In this document: piece by piece, positions 25,267 to 36,715 of the stretch
Layout: the number at the start of each line of letters is the position of its first letter
How positions within the stretch are numbered: the first letter of the stretch is position 1
DNA from: Atopsyche davidsoni
Lineage: Eukaryota > Arthropoda > Insecta > Trichoptera > Hydrobiosidae
Length of the DNA: 64,000 nucleotides
Direction: 5' to 3'
NCBI GenBank assembly: GCA_022113835.1
Contig: JAILWY010000025.1
Coordinates: forward strand, 7,518,501 to 7,582,500
The notes under the pieces: model-generated
The model's database searches: none
What the model saw: only the letters and a program-made list of their open reading frames with translations
What the model was told of the DNA's origin: nothing
Program-made: the position numbers and the translations under genes

Positions 25267-25690
25267 CTTCTTCTTCAAATGCCTCTCCTCATAGGAGGTT
25301 AGTGACTATTTTATCGAGCATATTTCAATCCTGGACCAGTCTCACCAATTCAGTTGCACTTCCAACCTTATGCCACAGGCACGAATTCCGCAGCCACGTA
25401 AACTTCCTTCATCCAATGCCCCCTTTTCCTACGATTTTCCTTAGACAATCAGCTGGACGATGCTATATATATTATAACGAAAAATGTGGTCAAAATAGGA
25501 GACCTTTTTTGGGCATTCTGTGCAAGACTCTCTCATATGTGACTCATGGTATTTTAAGAATTTTACTATAATTCTCAATTCTTTGCATAGTAGCTGTCTT
25601 GAGTGTCCATGCTTCAACTTCACAAAGAAGAACTGAGACGACATAACACTTGATGAATCTCCAGCGAGATTTCAGTGTTATATTGTTTGG
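25267..25690 (-). mobile_element. LINE family A, 3' end of reverse-transcriptase ORF
   Basis: Best copy of this family. On the minus strand, across a few stops and frame changes, readings such as CEVEAWTLKTATMQRIE, TYERVLHRMPKK, GRRKFTWLRN and SATELVRLVQD match the order of C-terminal motifs in insect endonuclease/reverse-transcriptase LINE proteins. It ends MLDKIVTNLL-stop, then a GAA-rich tail. Confidence 0.65.
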
Positions 25691-25879
25691 GCATAGTACT
25701 TTTCACAAGTTATTAAACGTACTGCGTGCTGTTTCAATTTTCACATAACTAATATACACATATTTTTTTTAACTCTCTTCAATATTTTGTTGTGCAGACG
25801 TGGTATAGGGGTTTAAATTTTACCGGTGGCGTAAAAGTGTTGAATTTAGTTTTATGTGAGAATAAATAAGGTGTACCCT

Positions 25880-26013
25880 GAGCGTTGTAATGAAGTAGTG
25901 GACTTGGAATGGATGTGCTCTTGAAGTACCTTGTCGAGAAGAGAGCAGGAAGAGTAAGAGTATCAGATCTATACTCGAAGGACCCGGGGACCCACTAGAC
26001 TGGCTCAGCATGG
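25880..26013 (+). mobile_element. LINE family A related fragment leading into the tandem array
   Basis: gtaatgaagtagt, cttgtcgag and gagtatcagatct boxes are shared with 3490-3620. The stretch ends gactggctcagcatgg and passes directly into the first 161-base unit. Confidence 0.4.
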
Positions 26014-27030
26014 GTATATGCTCAGTGAAATAGTCGCCAACCTTCTCTGAGACGAGGCGCTTTAATATAATGTATTATTTAAAACAACAAGTAAAATATT
26101 TTCTACGAATTCAGTGCTCGAGATACGCACAAATGTAAGTACATATTCGAATTTGATATGTAATGAGTGAAATGGTATATGCTCAGTGAAATGATTGCCA
26201 ACCTCCTCTGAGACGAGGCGCTTTAATATAATGTATTATTTAAAACAACAAGTAAAATATTTTCTACGAATTCAGTGCTCGAGATACGCACAAATGTAAG
26301 TACATATTCGAATTTGATATGTAATGAGTGAAATGGTATATGCTCAGTGAAATGATCGCCAACCTCCTCTGAGACGAGGCGCTTTAATATAATGTATTAT
26401 TTAAAACAACAAGTAAAATATTTTCTACGAATTCAGTGCTCGAGATACGCACAAATGTAAGTACATATTCGAATTTGATATGTAATGAGTGAAATGGTAT
26501 ATGCTCAGTGAAATGATCGCCAACCTCCTCTGAGACGAGGCGCTTTAATATAATGTATTATTTAAAACAACAAGTAAAATATTTTCTACGAATTCAGTGC
26601 TCGAGATACGCACAAATGTAAGTACATATTCGAATTTGATATGTAATAAGTGAAATGGTATATGCTCAGTGAAATGATCGCCAACCTCCTCTGAGACGAG
26701 GCGCTTTAATATAATGTATTATTTAAAACAACAAGTAAAATATTTTCTACGAATTCAGTGCTCGAGATATGCACAAATGTAAGTACATATTCGAATTTGA
26801 TATGTAACGAGTGAAATGGTGTATGCTCAGTGAAATGATCGCCAACCTCCTCTGAGACGAGGCGCTTTAATATAATGTATTATTTAAATAAACAAGTAAA
26901 ATATTTTCTACGAATTCAGTGCTCGAGAAACGCACAAATGTAAGTACATATTCGAATTTGATATGTAATGAGTGAAATGGTATATGCTCAGTGAAATGGT
27001 CGCCAACCTCCTCTGAGGAGAGGCACTTGA
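26014..27030 (+). repeat. 161-base tandem array derived from a LINE 3' end
   Basis: Unit starts at 26014, 26175, 26336, 26497, 26658, 26819 and 26980 are each exactly 161 bases apart: six full units plus a partial seventh. Each unit begins gtatatgctcagtgaaat, which reads MLSEMIANLL-stop, the LINE family A C-terminus, then continues with AT-rich sequence. Units differ at only a few positions. The last partial unit keeps the unmodified LINE end (ctctgaggagaggcacttga). Confidence 0.92.
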
Positions 27031-27059
27031 CAAAGAAGAATATAAGACAGAATGCAGTG

Positions 27060-27245
27060 TTTGAGTCTCGCTATGTAGCCTGAAACGTCGGCAGGTCGAG
27101 GCCCGGGGGGATGGGCGAGCCTCCACCCCCGCCCCCCGAGCCTCGGCAGAGCAGCCTCCAATGCCTCGGGCGCGTCCAGTTTGTCCGCCTTGCCTTACTT
27201 TCCCCGCCGTCCCGGAGGCTCTGTGTAAAAAAGCGTACGCTTGCT
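27060..27245. other. GC-rich island after the 161-base array
   Basis: Contains C-rich (ccacccccgccccccgag) and CpG-rich sequence. A minus-strand frame crosses a GGGAAA|GTAAGG donor-like site near 27204, but no protein is recognised. It may be a promoter island or an exon of an unseen gene. Confidence 0.25.
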
Positions 27246-27430
27246 GTTCACCGAGTTCATGCACCTCCCAGCATGTTGTATTAAAGTTCACCAAAAGAAA
27301 CGCAAGTCTTATCGGCTGCGACGAGACCTTTGGTTGAAAATGAAATCATTACTCTTTCATGTCTATATACAATTTTATACAGATAAAACTCGTGTGTATT
27401 GTTGTAAGTCGATACATGTTTTAACTGTTT

Positions 27431-27705
27431 ATTACTAATATGATTAGGCACACTAGTTCATACACAGAAGATGATTTAAAGAAACTCTCAGAAAAATATC
27501 ACAAACTCACATTGCTAACATTACTAACCCTTGTACTAACGAACCACTTCCGTTTATCGAAATTTTTTAACAATCATACTCTACATATGAACCAATGTGC
27601 ACCAAATTGTGAACCAATCTCACACAAATCACGATGATATTTTTCTGAGAGTTTCTTTAAATCATCTTCTATGTATGAACTAGTGCGCCTAATCATATTA
27701 GTAAT
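27431..27705. mobile_element. Long-inverted-repeat MITE, copy 1
   Basis: Arms of 70 bases, 27431-27500 and 27636-27705, are complementary with a few mismatches (attactaatatgattaggc at the outer end). One side continues as aataatataataaacccg and tacgcatctgatt, which also flanks the copy in the Osiris intron at 51855-51905, so the full element is longer than the hairpin. Confidence 0.75.
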
Positions 27706-27779
27706 AATATAATAAACCCGTAATGGATAATAAATACGCATCTGATTGACGTTTAATAAAAAAATCGACATATTAACTG

Positions 27780-28139
27780 TTTATGTTAAAAATGAAACCT
27801 TTATCATTTTTGTATTAACTATACAGAAATCGCACGTAATATATTTTCATAAAAATCAGCTCAGTTATTTATTGAAAATGTGAAAACGTATCGATCGTTT
27901 TTATGCTTGTTTATAATCGTGGTCAACATAAAATAAGCAGTAATTGCTTTGTTGATGTGTTTAACGCCACTTACACGGTTCATTGCCTTGAAGATGTGAG
28001 CGCATCTGAATACAGAACGGTCGATTGAATGGTATTATTGAAGAGCGCATTGCCTGCAGTTTATTTGGAATTCCTACGGAGAGCTTCATGCTCGAGTCGA
28101 AACGCCAGGGAAAGTAACGAGAAGTGGACGGCCTGGAGC
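27780..28139. other. Intergenic sequence before the CA repeat
   Basis: 27960-28140 is less AT-rich and open in both strands, with no recognised protein. Confidence 0.35.
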
Positions 28140-28212
28140 CTTCACACACACGCAAACACACACACACACACACGTATATACACACACACACATATATGTA
28201 TATATATATCCC
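28140..28212. repeat. CA/TA microsatellite
   Basis: Interrupted (CA)n passing into (TA)n. Confidence 0.9.
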
Positions 28213-30530
28213 ATGAAAAGTTTCATCACGAGCAAAATTTATATTATCTTAGCGTATATCTTAAAAATTTAAATTTTCCAAAATTTGTGTACCTATATAT
28301 GTAGTGATTGCAAAACTTATATATTTTTTAAATAAATACATTAATTTTATCTGAAAATGTCGATAAAAATTTCCCCTTTAAAGCAGTAGACTGATAGTGA
28401 AATAATTATTTTGTACATATTTGTTTATTCAAGCGTATAAACGCATCTCTACCTCATTGTTTTTGTGTGATTCACAGAGGTTTATCGAGTTCTTCCATTA
28501 CACTTTGATATCTTGAAGTCCTTATATTTTTAAAAGCTTACTCTGAATTTACATAAAAAATCAGTTTTTACCTAATACAAACTGAAAAGATTTTAATAAA
28601 GCAAGAAAAATCTCTTAGTGTTGAAATGTGAGTTACTCTATTATACACTTATTATATGAAAAGTTACGCTGGTGGAAGCGTTGAATCAAAATTAGCATAA
28701 TTACTTAGCAGTTCTTTTTCAAATGCTTTGGTGCAAGCATGTGAAATATTTCACTAAATATATATTTATACTGGTCCAGTCTTACTGATTCTGTTGTTCC
28801 TTGAGTTCTTGTCAGGATAAGTCAAAACGTTAAAAATACAACGTGTCAAAGTATGAGTCACTTTATTTTACCTTCATATATCAAAGGTTATGTTGAAGTA
28901 AGAATTGAGTCAGAATTAACATAAATATTACATAGTTAGCATAAGTCAAAAGGCAGACAACTTGGAGACAAACGGAAAGAACTACTGCTTCTAGGTCAGT
29001 GACTAACCTTGGCAGGCCGAACTCATGAAAACAGGTTTTTTTACTTAATATTCTAGAATCTAAAATCACACGCATTTCTCACATTCTTTGCAATAAAACT
29101 CTCGGTTTCTGTTTCCTAAAATTATATAATAGACATAATAATGTTGTGTGATAATTTTCAGTTGATATATTCTGCTGTCGTTTTTTTAAATGCAAGACAC
29201 ACAAGCTGAGAAAATCTTAAAGAAAGACTCAATGCTCATTCATTTATAAATATTTGTGTATCAATTAATATAAGCATACAATAAAAACCCCAAATAAGTG
29301 ATATCCCTTTTTTATATTTAGTTTAAGTTTATTAAAAAAAGAGAATGAAAAACAAGACTACTTTGTTCGAAACTAAAAGAGTAGAAACTCGATATTGATA
29401 AAGGTTACAAATTGGTAATTTTTTTATTTACAACAAATATAAAAAATAGTCAAATTCAAAAAAAAAATTGAATTGTGAGTACAAAAAAGAAACAAAAATG
29501 TGTCTGAAATATTATGGCAAATCTCGTCGTTTCATGAAATAATTGATTATCAAATATTTAATACTCATATTTCTATTGAAAAACAATGTGGCATCACCCA
29601 GTATTTAGTAAAATCAATAATCATTTTTAATTTATACTGTTTTAACTCTTTGTTCTGATATATTATAAATAGTACTTTGATTTAGGTAGTGTTGCTTCTA
29701 AACAAATATTCGCCTACTTTTATACATTTAATAAATCAATTAGATAAAAAATCTAGTGTGTTTTAAAAGTATTACGGAAGTGCCAGTTATACCGGAAATT
29801 CTTAATAGAGCTAATAGGAAAAGAATCTTTAAGATTTAGAATCACGATTAGGCCAATCAGGCATACTCGTATAACTGAGACGAGCAACGATGGGAAGGCG
29901 TGATGGCGGAGGCAAAGATTTGCTTCTAGACATTTTATTACTGAGAATGATTGGGTATAACACACTTAATATAAACGCTGCGGTTTACTTCGCGGAAACA
30001 TTAAAATAATATGAAAATCGAGTCTGCAGATTTGATGACTATTATAGAAACAAGAAAAAAAATCTACTTCTAAAACTCATTATTTAATTATTTTTTAAGG
30101 CTTTGATTTTGTGATAAAAAAAATATTTATTTGTATGGTGTTTTTGATTTTGGATATACAAACACTCTTATCGTGTAAATTTAGTTATTATAACTATCCC
30201 AAATGAAGATTAATAAATGTTATTGATAGAGAACGAAGTCGAAAAGTGATAGACCTAAAGATGATTTTTTTGTGATTGCCAAAAGTGTTGATAAGTAATA
30301 AAAATATCATAATATGTTTGAATCATATTAAAAACTAAGTTGCATACTACAATAAAAAGAAAACTCTACCTGTGATTGCCTTCTTTACATCTATTAAAAT
30401 TGCTCAAACGTATCATCACATTGTCACTTTTTTTCTGAATTTTTACTAAGGCTTGCCATTTTAACTTTTTTCATGGGATCTCTTATACTTTAAATTAAAA
30501 GTGTGAAATATTAAAATAATTTTAAATAAA
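28213..30530. other. AT-rich intergenic region
   Basis: No supported gene. 28700-28810 shows faint LINE family A boxes (tactggtccagtcttactga) in antisense. Confidence 0.45.
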
Positions 30531-30536
30531 CTCTTT

Positions 30537-30606
30537 GGTTAACTCGGACTCGAGTTCGCGATCTCACAGTCTTCAAGCAAGCGTGTATAACTACTGGACC
30601 ACATTT
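30537..30606 (-). repeat. tRNA-derived SINE fragment
   Basis: Minus strand: A-box-like TGTGGTCCAGTAGTTA, then CTTGCTTGAAGACTGTGAGATCGC in two parts, then a B-box-like CTCGAGTCCGAGTTAACC. Resembles the tRNA head of insect SINEs. A true tRNA fold is not evident. Confidence 0.45.
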
Positions 30607-31136
30607 TGACCATAAAACATGGTCAGTTAATTCATCACTAATGAGAAATTTGAAGAAATTAATAATTTTAATTTGTTGAAGTGGTGTTAAAACGGAAAAT
30701 TATCATTTTATAACGACGCATTAACTACACGAACGTGAATTCGTTTATTTGTGTCAATTATATCAGTTTATTAAATGCGGAATTCATAATAGCGGGCACA
30801 CTTTCGTGGTCAAAAATATTAATTTGGAGGTAATTACAACAAAGTGCGTGATTTCTCTTCAATAAATTTTGCAAAAATAATTGGAATTTAACATACCATT
30901 TTAGTACAGTTAATTTGTAACATTTTTTTCATTTTAACCTTATAATACCTTTATTTTATTTTTGCTTAAATAATTAGTCAAATCAATTGGTGCTTATTGA
31001 GCAGATATTTAAGTATCAGTAATAAAGAAATATTTTACTAAAAATCGAAGATATTAAGTTTTAGCTAGTTGATCAATAAACCAAAACCATTTTAATATAT
31101 TCGTAGGTTTTAGCAGCCGTTGATTTTATTTTATAT

Positions 31137-31190
31137 GATCTTTGGGTGCTCTGCTGGTACCCAGTACCGGCACTGAAACACTCTAGAAAC
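31137..31190 (+). repeat. Retroposon stem-loop end (CAGTACCGGCACTGAAACA)
   Basis: Contains gctggtacccagtaccggc and actgaaacactc, the stem-loop plus GAAAC end also seen in variant form near 1668, 4505, 11610, 12849, 34295 and 61400. The preceding aggttttagcagccgttgat box is shared with 1605-1640. Confidence 0.5.
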
Positions 31191-31341
31191 CCAAATATAA
31201 TCTGATTAACTAAAATGGTTAGTTTTTAATGTTCATTTTACAGAAAATAACAGTAACTGAAATCTCAATCAAATACTCGTCTAAACCACCTTCAAATCTC
31301 GAAAGCTTCCTGGACACTTTAACTTGTCCAAGGATCTAAAA

Positions 31342-32270
31342 TAGAGGTCCTCAAACATTTTTGTCCCGTAGACCCCTTGTCGAGTTTTCCTGTTTTTCGT
31401 AGACCCCTGCCTTGCTAATATTGATTTTTTACAAATTAATCAAGTTCAAACATATTTTTGACATCTGATATAGAACAATTCACTTTCATAGGGTTTTAAG
31501 TGGATACAGTGGATTTAAAATCTAAAAAAGTTAAACAACATGTAAAGTTAATTATACCTTTATCAATTAATAACACACAAAATGCAAATATAGTCACATT
31601 CACTAGAAAAAATCAATACTTCAAATGGGAGACATGGGTCTGATAGCAATTTTTCAATATTTGGCTTCAAATAAGTCAGATTTAACCTTAAATCTCCTCG
31701 CTCAGTGATTTCCAATATATTTATTTTTTTGCCAGAAAATTGGCAATCGCACTGAAACCCCTTTCTACGAGGTATGAAGATAAGAAATTCAATATTTTTG
31801 ACAGAGAGTACTTGGTGGAATTCCATTTTAATATTTTGAATAAAAATACTTGAGTGATTTTCCACATTTTTGTTTTTATTAGTGACCGGTTTCGCCAACC
31901 TTTCACGTTGGCATTATCAAACAGAGTGATAATGCCAACGTGAAAGGTTGGCGAAACCGGTCACTAATAAAAACAAAAATGTGGAAAATCACTCAAGTAT
32001 TTTTATTCAAAATAGGTATGAAGATAGTAAAGCTATCAAAAAACCTTCTTGCGATAGTCCATAATGCAGGATAAATAGCAGGTATGTCTCTCTTTCAAAA
32101 CTGCACCTTCAGTTCTTCATTAGTGCTTATTCCGATCAGTTCTTCTATTTTGGTATTTTGGTGATGACCTGCTTAAATTGTAGACCCCATTTACAGTTCA
32201 TGCACCCCCGATTTAATTTTTCGCTGTCATCGACCCCTGGGGGTCGATATTGACCACTTCGGAAACTGTG
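31342..32270 (-). mobile_element. hAT-superfamily element, broken by a nested insertion
   Basis: Flanked by the 8-base duplication atctaaaa (31334-31341 and 32271-32278). The ends are TAGAGGTCCTCAAACATTTT and, in antisense, CACAGTTTCCGAAGTGGTC, with the GACCCC-rich subterminal sequence typical of hAT ends. On the minus strand, residues such as RGDLRLNLTYLKPNIEKL resemble the C-terminal dimerisation region of BED-type hAT transposases. Only this C-terminal piece remains, and the insertion at 31783-32013 breaks it. Inactive. Confidence 0.8.
31783..32013 (-). mobile_element. Palindromic retroposon nested in the hAT element
   Basis: Duplicated target aggtatgaagata at 31770-31782 and 32014-32026 (13 bases). 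The element has a 50-base unpaired family tail on the left, then perfect 86-base inverted arms (31833-31918 and 31928-32013) around the 9-base loop aaacagagt. The arms contain ggtttcgccaacc and cacgttggcattatc. Arm identity is complete over 86 bases. Confidence 0.88.
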
Positions 32271-32278
32271 ATCTAAAA

Positions 32279-32880
32279 TATATATTAACTGTTTTTTTTT
32301 CACAGCAAACAACAGTAACTGAAACATCGCATCGACAATTATACACCTTCGTAAAAACCGTGTTCAGATCTGGACAGGTGAGACCAACGCCCGATCCGCT
32401 CCAACGGCCTCCGCGGTCGGTCGCCTCGTTACGTATGCACAGCGTCGTTACTCCGTTATCAATGCAGCCAACATTACGGCAAATATAAATAGTAAAAAAC
32501 CTCCGACTCCTTTTATTTGCCGCGTCAGGCGCCGGCCTGCTTACGGCATCCGTTTTTATGAAGATGCTCGTTGCTTTTTTTCGGTGTTACACTTTGGGAG
32601 AAAGTGGTATGCCGCGTGGAGACTCGGGCGATTCTGCGTTGCACAGTTGGTTTATTTTTTTTTTGATTTGCGGTGCTGAAAACTGAGCGTGGTTTTCATA
32701 TTACAGATGCGTAGGTTTTTTGCCTGAAAATAAAAAAAAACAATATTTGTTATATTATGTGTACAATGTGCCCGTGCGTTTTGGCATCCGTTATTTTTAG
32801 CTTTACTCATCTTTCAATGTTTTGGTTTCGGTACTGGAATTTCATTCGAGGATTTGCTTTAAATTCAATTTTTTAATAAA
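32279..32880. other. Intergenic sequence with a GC-richer core
   Basis: 32370-32560 is CpG-richer and more complex than its surroundings but has no frame or motif I can name. It is a candidate conserved non-coding or promoter segment. Confidence 0.3.
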
Positions 32881-32892
32881 AAAAATGTACAA

Positions 32893-33050
32893 GAAATTCA
32901 ATGTTTTTGACAGAATACTTGGTGGAATTGCATTTTAATATTTTTGAGTAAAACACTTGAGTGATTTTCCACATTTTCCACATGATTTCGCCAACCTACA
33001 GATTAATTATTTGATTCTGTTTGACTCAGTATTTTACTCAAAAATATTTT
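32893..33050 (-). mobile_element. Truncated palindromic-family retroposon copy
   Basis: Target copies aaaaatgtacaa (32881-32892) and aaaaatgtataa (33051-33062) differ at one base. The interior has the family tail gaaattcaatgtttttgaca, the cacttgagtgattttccaca arm, a decayed centre and the returning arm gtattttactcaaaaatatt. Confidence 0.65.
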
Positions 33051-33062
33051 AAAAATGTATAA

Positions 33063-35999
33063 TACAAATAAACAATAGATTTTAGAGGTTGATTGATCAG
33101 TAATAAGAGCAACAAAAAAGTGACACTGCGAGGAGAAAGCTTAAGTGAATACAGAATTTGTACCTGCAGGTAGAAATAGGGAGTACTACCCAATCATTCC
33201 AGAACTACCCCATGATAAATATATATTTATTAAAGTAGTCACCAATTTCCTTGTAAAATAATAAAATAACACGCGTACTGTTTTTAGAAAAAACGAAGAG
33301 AGATTCAAGTAAATAATTGTTATATTGATCATATAGTGCATGATTATAGTGCGTAACGCAGTAGTTAATAATTAAAAACTAAGTGTGAATTCTCAAAACG
33401 CAAACATCTGAATACAACGTGATTTGTAGTAGGCGATCGTGATGAATATACACATTCAGTGGATCAAAATATCAGCTTTGAATTTGGACCGACATGCAAA
33501 GTAGGATTCTCGCATGCAGTCACGTGTGTGGAGTTTTCAATAGACCGCCAACAAATGCGCGAATCGTGTGAGTCTACGAACGCAACGCGTGAAGTGTTTT
33601 CGCCAATATTTTTATACCCTTACATGTATGTGTAAATATAAAATATACTGTACACGTAAAGTGTACCACGTTTATAAATCCAATACATCTTGTTCTCTTC
33701 AATGAGCAATAGTGCTTCTTAAATGCATAATTCCAATTCACACAGCTCAATCTGCCTTTTCAACCTCGATTCTGCAGTCGAGCGTATCTGACGGTTAATC
33801 TTCCCAAAGTGGCAAATAATATATTCGAATGTAGGCAAGCACTGATTCTTCATTAATTGTGAATACAAATATCTTCTCACGCCGGCTAAAAAGTATGATA
33901 AGCCTCGTCTCGCTAGCAATTCCGCTTATATTTGCGTGCAGGCATTGCCGGCTGGTTTTTTTTGTAACCAAGACATAAAAAAACCATGGAAATGACGCAC
34001 ATATACTCTGAACAAATAATATTACCTACAATTATTATATAATACACATAGATCTGTATTTTTCACCCCTACGATTTATCCTAGGGCGAGTGGATTTTCC
34101 TTCGTCTCACGCGAGAATCTATAACAAGACTCTTGTTGTTCTTATTTATAGTTCTTGCTAGTTGCTAAATATAAAACTAGTCGTTTCTGATTCGATTGTA
34201 TAAGAAAATAAATAAAAATATTTTAAATTATGCTGCATTTTAAATTTTACATTTCTGAAGTTTTGGGGACATATTTAGATGTCTCTGAAAAAGGTCCCAG
34301 TACCGGAACCGAAACGTCAAAAAATTAAATTCAAAACGCAGCACAATATAATTAATATTTCCATATGCACAAAGATACAAAGTAATGAGTAAAATAGCAC
34401 TCAAATTATACCAGAGAGTCGCGTGATGATCATATTACTGCAGAGCTGGTATTACCGAACGACCTGTAACACGATTCGACCCATGCTCGACAACCGAATA
34501 CCAAACCAATGTAATTAGACTCACGGCTGTTCCAGTTCGGTGCTATACAATTCATACTAAAACTTCACGCGTTGATTCTAATCGTATTTTCAGATAATGC
34601 ATGTCTAAACTACTGCTAACAATGATGTATTATTAGTATGAAATAAATATTATTTTTAATCAATTTTTACATTTTTTAAATTATCGATTCACTGATGAAA
34701 CGACGAAAGAATTTATAACAAGTGCCTGTTTCATGCTTCTATATTTCTTACCTTGAGGTATTATTCTTGTAGTGATGTTGCAAAGTAAAATTTTATAGTC
34801 AATGCCATAAAACTTTAAATATATTATTAAAATTTTTCCATAAAAGTGTCCAGGTGCAAAGTATTACTATAATTTATTTTTATATGGCATAAAATGTAAA
34901 TTATCTACATCGTAAATGAACAGCAGATGCTCTCTTTAACAATGTGTTAATGCTAACCAAAGAAAAATTCTTTTGTCGTATATGAGATATAAATTTAAGA
35001 AAGGCTGATTTTATTGAACTCTTCATAAAAAAAAAAAATTCTTTTGAAAAAAATTCGTTTTCATTTGAAAAAATTCATTTTCAAACTACTTCAATACTTT
35101 TATGCAATGTTTCTTGAAAAATAATCAGTTAAATTATTATTTATTTTTATTTATGCACGGTTAGCAGCTACCTGAATATGCTAATTTAAAATAACCTTAC
35201 GTATTTTAAACAGAAATAACACCAAACACAAACATTGTAATTTGTCAACACATTTTGTTTGTTTGTAAAAGTCCTAGAAAGGCAAAAGCGGTTACACATA
35301 AAAATTATCATATTATCCTAGATACGTGGCCACTTATATTTATTGTCTGAAAAAGAGTTAAAGAATGATTCGAGAAGCATCGGATGTTATATTCCCATAG
35401 CTTTACCATAACGTTACAGCGATGGTTCTCAGGTCGTAATAGATAGTATACATGCATATTTCATATCTTGATGCATACAACAGTAAAAAAAATGGGGTTT
35501 GCAACAATATGAGCAAGGCTTTATATTTCATATCAAAGCGTAATACTTTATGAAGTGCATTTGTTTCAATTGCAAAAAAACCCCCGTTAAGATTTTCAGA
35601 GAATGTTGCCTGAAAAAGTTTACTTGCAAAATTTTTATAAATAATGTTTTGATCGATCAACACGCAAATCGCATAAAAACTATTATACAATTATATAATA
35701 TTCGTAAAATGTTAAAAAAAAAATTTAACTTTGCATTTCTGCGGAACTCTTAATAGCCACGTGGTTGGCAGATTACGAGTATTTTTGTCAAGCGTCGGAA
35801 TACTCAAAGTAAAACTAAAAAAAAATACCCAAAAGCGAAGTAAATCAATATAATTATCGTAAACCCAAATGAAGAGTGCAGCAAGAATATTTTTGTTAGT
35901 GAGCGCTCTTGCTTATCAAGGCGTCGAAAGATGCAAAACAAAACATCCAAGAACGAAGTAAATCAATTTAAAAAGCAAAATAAATAATTTTGTTTGTGA
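33063..35999. other. AT-rich intergenic region
   Basis: A stem-loop repeat end (gtcccagtaccggaaccgaa) lies near 34295 and atgaaacgacgaaag near 34696. Around 35835-36020 a loosely duplicated segment of about 100 bases contains cgaagtaaatcaat and gtgagcgct twice. No gene supported. Confidence 0.45.
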
Positions 36000-36029
36000 G
36001 CGCTTTTGCCTTTCACGCGTTCACGAGCG

Positions 36030-36250
36030 GAGTAAATGCGAGAAGACCGAATTTGCGAATGAATAAGGTTTCTCCAAGGAGGCTTCTGCTCTCCTCGCCG
36101 TGGACCGGAAGTGCCGGGGCCAATGTCAAGATCGGCCGGAACCGGCGCGACGGGTCGGCCGCCATCTTGCCCGCTTTCTAGGCGGCCATCATCGCCGGTC
36201 GTTTCGAATTGTTTATCAGTTCGTACTCAAGTTGGCGGAGGTGTGATTTT
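36030..36250. other. CpG-rich island with GCCGCCATCTTG motif
   Basis: A GC-rich block containing ggccgccatcttgcccg, whose complement CAAGATGGCGGC matches the YY1/Pho-type core. The block at 41445-41525 shares the same core. It could be the promoter or first exon of an unannotated transcript. Its open frames are short and unrecognised. Confidence 0.3.
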
Positions 36251-36667
36251 GTCGGTTCAACTGAAAATTTGCTTTATTAACTGTTTTTTTTTTTTTTTTT
36301 TTAAATATTGAAAATTCAGAATCATAGCGCTGTAGAATTTATTATAATAAAAACATGCATTTATAGCCAATTGGATAAGACATAAAAATAAACATGTTTA
36401 TTTGTGTCCACTTTCACCTTCTTCAGATGATTTATTCAACAATTCGTTTACATGTTAGCGACGCTTTAGTTTGAATAGTATAATTAAAGGTATATTTGTA
36501 TGTTACATTATCAATACTTGTTTTATAATAATATAAATTTATTTAGAAGCTTTTATCGTTTTTTAAAACGCAATTTTTGACTTTCTATAAAACACTTAGC
36601 ACTAGTCGAGCTGAAACATATTAAATATTTGAAAACTCAATTTTTCATTAGATTTTTTTCTATTCAT

Positions 36668-36715
36668 CTTTTCGATTTCAAATGGTAATGGTTACTACCA
36701 TTTGAAATCGAAAAG
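36668..36715. repeat. Perfect 20-base hairpin
   Basis: Arms cttttcgatttcaaatggta (36668-36687) and its exact complement (36696-36715), loop of 8 bases. Probably the centre of an old palindromic element. Confidence 0.8.

Noticed and set aside
26908..27294. 128-residue minus frame over the GC-rich island as a gene
   Set aside because: It mixes satellite sequence with low-complexity Gly/Arg/Ala residues. Only the island itself was kept as an unexplained feature.
31563..31898. 111-residue minus-strand frame as an intact protein
   Set aside because: Its first part is palindromic repeat sequence and its second part is a hAT transposase C-terminus. It is a chance fusion caused by nesting.
35403..35753. 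Overlapping 95- and 67-residue frames on opposite strands
   Set aside because: AT-driven composition, no domain, no splice or promoter context.
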